From Lepas anatifera (Eukaryota > Arthropoda > Thecostraca > Lepadidae): DNA of 64,000 nucleotides. The position numbers and the translations under genes were made by a program. Positions 57,260 through 64,000 of the stretch are shown here, one piece after another. The DNA lies in assembly GCA_034440635.1 (NCBI GenBank), contig JAOTON010001700.1, positions 595,262 to 659,261 on the forward strand. Direction: 5' to 3'. Under the pieces are notes generated by a model that was not told the origin of the DNA, ran no database searches, and saw nothing but the letters and a program-made list of their open reading frames with translations. Position 1 is the stretch's first letter. Every line of letters starts with the position of its first letter.

Positions 57260-58162
57260 TTAACAACCACACTGGAGAGGGGTCCGACATTAACGCGCAC
57301 AGGATGGGGGGCTGGTAAGCCCCCTGAGATATCGGAAACTTAGAGGCTTAAGAAATTCCGATTGGGGGTGGGTGGGGGCTATGGTGATCCACATCATAAC
57401 TAATTTTCATTGACCTAGGTCTATATTGTCATGATCAAACGAGGTCATAAAGGTCAAATTTTGGCCATGCTTGGGACCTGTTGGGAAATGCCCTGATAAT
57501 GCGTGGGAAAAGCCGGGAGTAAGCTAAAGCCGGACCACGGTCATAGAGGTTGTGCCGCAAAGAATCTTTCCTTCATTTTTGAGGTCTAGGTCATTCAAGG
57601 TCATCGACCTATGACGTCAAAACATGGTATATTCCCTATTATGCACACTTAAAGTAGCACTATAGCAAACCTTGTGCTGGAAAGGAGGATTGACCTTTAA
57701 CCATGATCTTTAACCTTGACCTTTGACCTTGAACTTACAACTGGGTTACCTTTACTACGACGTCATAGCATAATATACGTCAGACTAGGACACGTAAAGC
57801 ACCGGGGTCAATGACCTTGAAATTGCTGGTACGACTTTGAACTTTGACCTCGGCCTTCACGTGAGGTGACCTTGACATATCATCCCGTCTATATGACACT
57901 GTGACGTCACCACTTAGTCTCCAATGCAAGCAAACCGGTTCGACTGCGCGGTGGCGGCGATTTCAAAATGTAGGTCTGACTTTAGAAGCGTATAAATCAA
58001 ACAATTTGCGAAAAATTTTCAAAATTATTTCACTATTCAACGCGCTGTTAAATTTTCTCAAATGCGACCGATTCCCGTGTTTTGGCTACGAGCGGTTCTC
58101 CGCTCATCCCGGAAAAAAGTAGTTGGGAGAGTATCCGAGGCCCCCTCCAGTGCGCGTGTTAA
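57260..58162. mobile_element. E13: TTAA element, CACTGGAGGGG family
   Basis: The left (R-type) end is TTAACAACCACACTGGAGAGG, then a second motif TTAACGCGCACAGGATGGG and the hairpin GGGGGCTGGTAAGCCCCC. The right end is CCCCCTCCAGTGCGCGTGTTAA. TGACCTTTGACCTTGAAC and similar words cluster at 57700-57880. E9 is a shorter sibling. Confidence 0.9.
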
Positions 58163-58312
58163 CACGCAGAGTAGAAGAAAGGGGTAGAATATATACCTAC
58201 CTTGTGTTTCCTCAACAAGGCATATCAAAATATCAGTCTGTGAAGGTCAGTACGTTTCTCTCCGCCCCCCCGCCCACCCTCCGCTACATATGATATCGCG
58301 GTATCGCCAAAT

Positions 58313-58459
58313 ATGGGACGTAGGTCACCTGAGCAGCCCGAGCGTCATCTTGCGTCAGCTCGTGACAGTGGGAACGGCGAGGAAATTCGGTTCCCGATTG
58401 AATCCCTAGGACACCTCGGGACTCCGATGGTTACGGCGACCGTTCATTTGGATGAAAAG
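58313..58459 (+). CDS. Putative first coding exon ending at a GT donor
   Basis: An ATG opens 49 codons with protein-like composition (RFPIESLGHLGTPMVTATVH). They end at GATGAAAAG|GTATGA, a reasonable donor; the frame would stop at once in the intron (GTA TGA). This fits a 5' exon of a plus-strand gene whose next exon was not found. No domain is recognised. It starts about 150 bp after E13. Confidence 0.4.
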
Positions 58460-60880
58460 GTATGACTGGTATTCACCATATGTGGTTTAACGTGTGATAT
58501 GCAGCAAAACAGGATTCTTAGGTATCGTTTTTTGCTGTCCCGGCATTGCTTGAAGGTGCTATAATAAATGTCTGAATGGCGGGATCACGAGAGGCTTAAT
58601 CCCGTTATTGGGGCTTTTTGAAAATAGCGGGATCCCAATCCTGATATTGACATACCTAGCAGGAACATTTCTCATGCAATAAAAGGTTCGTTGTCGGCAG
58701 TCCCTCCGGGTATTTGGATAACAGTCAACACAACAGTCAATACACAAATTTAGGCGGTTATAGTGCTTTGAAATTGTATAAACTAATTTTAGCACTTCTC
58801 GGCATTTCTTATAGCATTGTTCTCTGATAGTTCACTCATATTGCTCATTCTTGGCCGGTCCATGCCTCTATTCGGTAACCCACGGCGTTGGTTACAGCAC
58901 CGCAGCGGCCTGGTTGGAGCCACAACCTCAGTTATTATATGTCATCTGGAACGCGGGGCTGCAAGTGGACGCAAGATATTTTGACTTGCCCTTGTAGAGC
59001 ACATCCTGGGGAATCGTTTGATGGTAGTCTTATGCTGGGCCGGTGCTGGCCAAGTTTTAAATCCCTCTCTTTGTATTTGTAAATCGAACAGTTTTTGAGA
59101 TATGCAGTATACTGAGAGAATGGTCTATAAAATAGTTATCAAAACTATTTTTGCATTCTTTTATACCAAAACTCATTGCAAAGGGCTCACAAAACAGTGG
59201 TATTGCCATACTTTGACCTGTTCTTGCTTTCATGGTCGATTTTAAGCATAATGAAATGTACATAGTTTTCGCTGCAGATCTCTGGTCCGCGGGTGGCGCA
59301 CCCGAGTGCTTACTTCAAGCAACTCTACAAAGACTTACAGAGCACGGTTTGTGTTTCCATGCCTGTTTCAAGTGCAGTGAAGAATTGTCTATCAGTATAT
59401 GTGCTCAGGAAATGATTTAGAAAAAGTTGCACTTTCGTAATATTGGCCACGGACGGAGGCGTTTAGGGCCTATGTGCGGCGGTCTAAATACAGCGGCACG
59501 CCCCACCACCGTACTTGGTACACCGTACTTGCTACCTTCTGCCTGGTCTCTTTTGCAGCTCGTACCAAAACTTTAAGTTCACGCAGGGGTGTCGTCACAA
59601 ATTTCGTTTTGCAACGGGGAGACAGACAGTCTCCCACCTGGCAATGAACAAGGGGGAGAAGGGGCGGAGGTGTAGGTAAATCCCGAACATTATATCTGCT
59701 TTGAAGCACACATTTGTGACCAGAAGGTGACCGATTAAACTATGACATGTTTGAATAAATAGCATGTCAAGACATTCTGGTTCGCAATGCGTATGTGCCC
59801 TGATGTTCTTCCTTTTATCTGTGTAAATGTGAGCGTGTGAAGCTTACGAGGAGTTCTTTTAACGCTCTGTGTCAAAAAGCAATGTTTTAAAAGTGCACCA
59901 TTCGACAAAGGTCGATTCTGGGACTCCGTGCCAAGCAGCAATGGTCAACTTTGCCGTGTGCAACGCATGGCTTGCTCTTCCAGGTCCTATGCGCAGCTTA
60001 CTGGGAACCAACCAGAACTTCCCATGGGAGCAGGCGAGAAGTTACCTGGAACGCGGTCGACCGACAGCCCTCCACTCTGCTGCGCCACGCTGCTCCGAGA
60101 AAAGGTCTGGACACCGGCACGCTACGCGCCGGCTAGGGGGTGTCTGGACCTCTATACTGCTCGATAATGGTTACCATCATGCTGTAGGAATAGCTACTCC
60201 AGTATTTCATATATCCCCGGTAATAAGCATGTTATTAGACAACGACGAATGCCGTTATAGTTCGTAGCATGAGTTTGGGAATAACTAAACCGTAGGGGAG
60301 ACAAAGGCTGATGTTCGCTTCCTTGTTACCATGTAATGCCATCGAGTGCATGTTTAACGACTTCACACACGAGTAGAGATGTCTCTTCAAACCAGGGGAG
60401 GGGGCTGTAACCAATCCCCTGCACAGGGGCGTCGATAAAAACACTGTAGGCGCCCATATTAGCAAAGGAAGCTTGTACCGAATATATAAAAAAGGTTTAA
60501 ACATCTTTTCAAGTCCAGTGTAACCAGGGGGGTTCAAGTTTAGTATATACTAGTCTGGCAACCCTTTTGCCTACGTCACCCCCGAGGATGCCCGAGGGCA
60601 TTTAGCGCTTTAGGTATAGCAGGAAAGTGGTTTTCCGGAAAATATTAAAAATACTTACAGACCATTTAGAGATGTGATTTTTGCTCAGTGTGGTGCTGTA
60701 ACATTTTTCTTTCCAAAACTAACCTCAAATAGTTCTAGACAGACGTACTTTCTTATCTGGAGGGCTCAATCATGAGGCATGCCAGACTTCCCCTTAGGCC
60801 GACTTTCAACATATTCCGGGGGCAGTATCGCCCTTAATGGTTTTATCTTCAGTGAATTGGGAGCTGGATGCAGAGATACA
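58460..60880. other. Intergenic, no firm gene
   Basis: Plus frames at 59869-60267 and neighbours overlap one another in three frames without a domain. No further exon for the 58313 candidate could be recognised. Confidence 0.4.
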
Positions 60881-62800
60881 GAGGACGGAGGTGAATGCAG
60901 ATGGCATAGGCGGATGTACGGGCCAAGGTACTTTAACAGACAGGTGAGAATTCGGCGGCAGAGACGGATACAGGGACAACGATGGATGCAGAGGGCAGAA
61001 CGGAACGATGGGGAAAAGGCGGATAGAGCAACAAGGGCGGATGCAGGGACAGAGCGGTTCGAGAGGTCAGAGGCGGATAAAGAGGCAGAGGCGGATGCAG
61101 GGGCGGATGGAGGAGCAAAGGCAGATGCATAGACAGAGGCGGAGGCAGGGGCAAGGACGAATGGAGAGGCATATGAGGATACCGAGAGCCGAGGCGGGTG
61201 CAAGAGACAGAGCCAGATGCATGCGACAGAGGCGGATTCAGGAGATAGAGGCAGATTCAGGAAACAGAGGTGGATTCAGGAGAAAGATGCAGATGGAGGA
61301 GACAAAGGCGGATGCAGGCGAGATACGCGGATGCAAGATATAGAGACATACGCGCATGCAGGAGATAGAGGCGGATGCAGGAGACAAAGGCGAGTGTAGG
61401 AGACAGGCATATTCATGACATAAATGCAGATGCAGGAGATAGAGACAAAAGGCGGGTGCAGGAGATAGAGACAGAGGCAGATCCAGGAGATAAGGACAGA
61501 GGCGGATGCAGGAGATAGAGACAAAGGCGGATGCAGGAGATAGAGACAGAGGCGGATGCAGGAGATAGACGCAGATGCAGGAGATAGACAGAGGCGGATG
61601 CAGGAGATAAAGTCAGATACAGGAGATACACAGAGGCAGATACAGGAGAAAAAGACAGAGGCGGATGCACTAGACAGAGACAGAGGCGGCTACAGGAGAT
61701 AGACAGAGGCGGATGCAGGATATAGAGACAGAGGCGGATGCAGGAGATAGAGACAGAGGCAGATGCAGGAGATAGAGACAGAGGCAGATGCAGGAGATAG
61801 AGACAGAGGTGGATGCAGGAGATAGAGACAGAGGCGGATACAGGAGATAGACGCGGATGCAGGAGATAGAGACAGAGGCGGATGCAGGAGATAGAGACAG
61901 AGGCGGATGCAGGAGATAGAGACAGTCGCGGATGCAGGAGATAGAGACAGAGGCGGATGCAGGAGATATAGACAGAGGCGGATGCAGGAGATAGAGACAG
62001 AGGTGGATTCAGGAGATAGACAGTCGCGGATGCAGGAGATAGAGACAGAGGCGGATGCAGGAGATAAAGACAGAGGCGGATGCAGGAGATAGAGACGGAG
62101 GCAGATGCAGGAGATAGAGACAGTCGCGGATGCAGGAGATAGAGACAGAGGCGGATGCAGGAGATAGAGACAGAGGCAGATGCGGGACAAAAGAGGCAGA
62201 TTCAGGAGCACATTCAGAGGTAGTCGGGTGCAGTGGCAGTCAGATGAAAGGGCGGAGGCGGATGTATGGGTGGACGCAGATGAAGGGACAGAGGTGGATG
62301 GAGGAGCAGATGAAGATGCACGAACAGCCACAGAGGCAGGGGCAGAGACGTATGGAGGGGCACATGAGTATGCAGACACCCGAGGCAGATGCATGAGACA
62401 GAGGCACTTGCAAAAGATAGAGTTAGATGCAGGAAACAGAGGCGGGTGCAGGAGATAGAGGTGGATTCAGGAGCAGAAGCAGTGGTAGAGGCAGATGCAG
62501 TGGCAGAGTAGGATGAAGGGACAGAGCCTGATGCATGGGTAGAAGCGGATGCAGGAGCAGAAGTGGTGCAGGGGTAGATACGGATAGAGGGGCAGATGCG
62601 GATGCAGAAGATAAGAGGCCGATCTACAGGCAGGGACAGAGGTAGAGGGCAGGGGCAGATGCATGAACAGAGGCGGATGCAGGGGTGGATAAAGATAGAG
62701 GGGCAAAGGTGGATCCAGATGACTAATGCCAATTCAGGAGATAGAGGCTGAGATACAGGTAAGGATGGATGCTGATGATGGAAGAGGATGCAGGAGGCTG
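60881..62800. repeat. 1.9-kb minisatellite, 25-bp period
   Basis: The core unit GATGCAGGAGATAGAGACAG plus AGGCG repeats every 25 bp, most cleanly at 61430-62170, with occasional 19-bp units lacking AGACAG. It becomes degenerate toward both ends. The long minus frame (61690-62394) reads a 25-residue Leu/Ser/Pro repeat only because 25 bp x 3 gives a 75-bp frame period. Not a gene. Confidence 0.95.
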
Positions 62801-64000
62801 AAAGTTCCTTCACTTCACATGCTTATCCATGGCAAATGGCAATTCGGCATAATAGGCAAACCCCTGTTGTTAAACTTATAGTCAAAACTGATCTTTTTTC
62901 CCAACAACTAAGAGTTGATATCTGGATTTGCTAAATGATATTATGAATGTTTTATTGCATTTAAATCACATAATTGTACATTTTCTTCATCAACTTATAT
63001 GTTCAGTACTTTAACATGGCAGGATAGAAAGATTCAAATTTATTGTGGGTGATCATAATGCAAAGGAACTATCTGTTTGAATTTGTATTTCTGATTTGGA
63101 ACACATTTGGATGTGCCTGAGTTGATAAAATTGAATTCACAATAAGTTGGTAAATTGTTTATTGGTTCTTGCTTCTGAGTGCAACGTGTACCCTATAGTG
63201 TGGCTAAGCAGACATGTCCAGCTGTAACAGAAAACACCTGCCTCTTGTCCTCCCAGTGACTATATTTTTAGTCTACTTTTAACAAGTATATGATTTGTGC
63301 TAATGTGATGTGTGATATACAAGGTTACAAATTCAGATCCTGAATACAAAGTATTCAGTGTGATTATGCATTCTGACTGACATAGCTGACAATCAGAATC
63401 CTCATGTTGGCAAAAGACGACCATAATTTTTTGTCATATTGTGAGTAATGGCAAGCAGCAGCTCACTTGGACAAATAGTTTTCCTGACTGTTTGAGCATC
63501 AAAAAGTTGTGGGCCACATTGTGAAGAGAACATTTTCTGATCCGCTTTTATTTATCAAAAGGTTCTGGTGGATGGCTATACCTGAACGCCTTGGTTATCA
63601 CATTGAAATTTCTACACCTTACATCCAGGGTTCAATGGGGAGGCCAAATAACAACTAATTAACTCCTAATACTTGTTCGTGCAGCCCAGCTTGCAAAGTC
63701 TGGCATTTTCGACGAGATCTTGTCAGTGTGAATGCCCTTGAAGACAGGAGCGAGTGGTGCGAATTCTATCAACCTGGTGTGAATTTGTGAGACTGGTGCG
63801 AGGAAGGTGACACCTAAACCAAACAAATAATGGCTCAATGGTTATCAAGACAGATATAGGGGGTCTTTTATGAAAAGTTCTTAATTAACTAAATAATAAT
63901 AGAGGTAGCATTGCACCCTTTGGGTAGGAATGGGTGCATTTTTCTCCCTGGTATGTAGCAGAATGGTGCAAAATTTTTGGAGGCTGGTGGTGCAAGATAG
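62801..64000. other. AT-rich intergenic, no gene seen
   Basis: No recognisable coding frame, RNA or repeat with a definable end. Confidence 0.5.

Noticed and set aside
57076..57318. 80-codon ORF across the E13 left end
   Set aside because: It crosses the element boundary and has no domain.
61690..62394. 234-codon Leu/Ser/Pro repeat protein
   Set aside because: Direct translation of the 25-bp minisatellite with no non-repeat domain.

Overview
This is a gene-poor window from a metazoan, most likely invertebrate, nuclear genome. It holds tRNA-derived SINEs, an APE-type LINE, a Ty3/gypsy LTR retrotransposon, THAP and Penelope-like remnants, long microsatellites and GT-AG splice-site motifs, and no operons. 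The species cannot be fixed from the sequence. A PAN-plus-C-type-lectin protein is common in arthropods and other invertebrates, but that is weak evidence.

The dominant content is a superfamily of non-autonomous DNA elements, labelled E1-E14 here. Each has TTAA, or a decayed TTAA, at its ends. Each carries short inverted termini beginning CCC or CAC(G/A)C, and a G-tract/C-tract hairpin just inside the termini. Most have the terminal motif doubled at one end only. The interiors are packed with AGGTCA/TGACCT hexamers. TTAA duplication with C-rich termini is the hallmark of piggyBac-type transposition, but no transposase was seen. Positions: E1 6905-8474, E2 9947-14367 (enclosing E3 12094-13128), E4 21154-22065, E5 29148-30162, E6 35975-37174, E7 39797-40626, E14 end 42120-42197, E8 42699-43914, E9 45435-46033, E10 46676-47000, E11 48236-49195, E12 52678-53519 and E13 57260-58162. 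A decayed one ends at 17302.

Other mobile sequence: a broken L1/Tx1-like LINE on the minus strand (17730-21153) bounded by E4; a complete-length Ty3/gypsy element on the minus strand (30274-35785, 181-bp LTRs, GGTAG target duplication) whose integrase tail runs into a 51-bp minisatellite; a TA-flanked MITE (10527-11117); a near-perfect palindromic MITE (38108-38300); SINEs or tRNA-derived pieces at 1793, 24862, 25034, 44276, 48806 and 56135; Penelope-like GIY-YIG fragments (46546-47692); and a THAP-domain pseudogene within a 255-bp tandem duplication (5617-6241).

The one convincing host gene is a single-exon secreted PAN/apple plus two-C-type-lectin-domain protein on the minus strand (53549-54646), with a TATA-like box upstream and E12 lying 29 bp past its stop. 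Weaker exon candidates are at 58313-58459 (+), 42198-42698 (-) and 43986-44043 (-). The right end is a 1.9-kb 25-bp-period minisatellite (60.9-62.8 kb) followed by unannotated AT-rich sequence. The stretch 55.50-56.05 kb is homopolymer-like and may be an assembly artefact.
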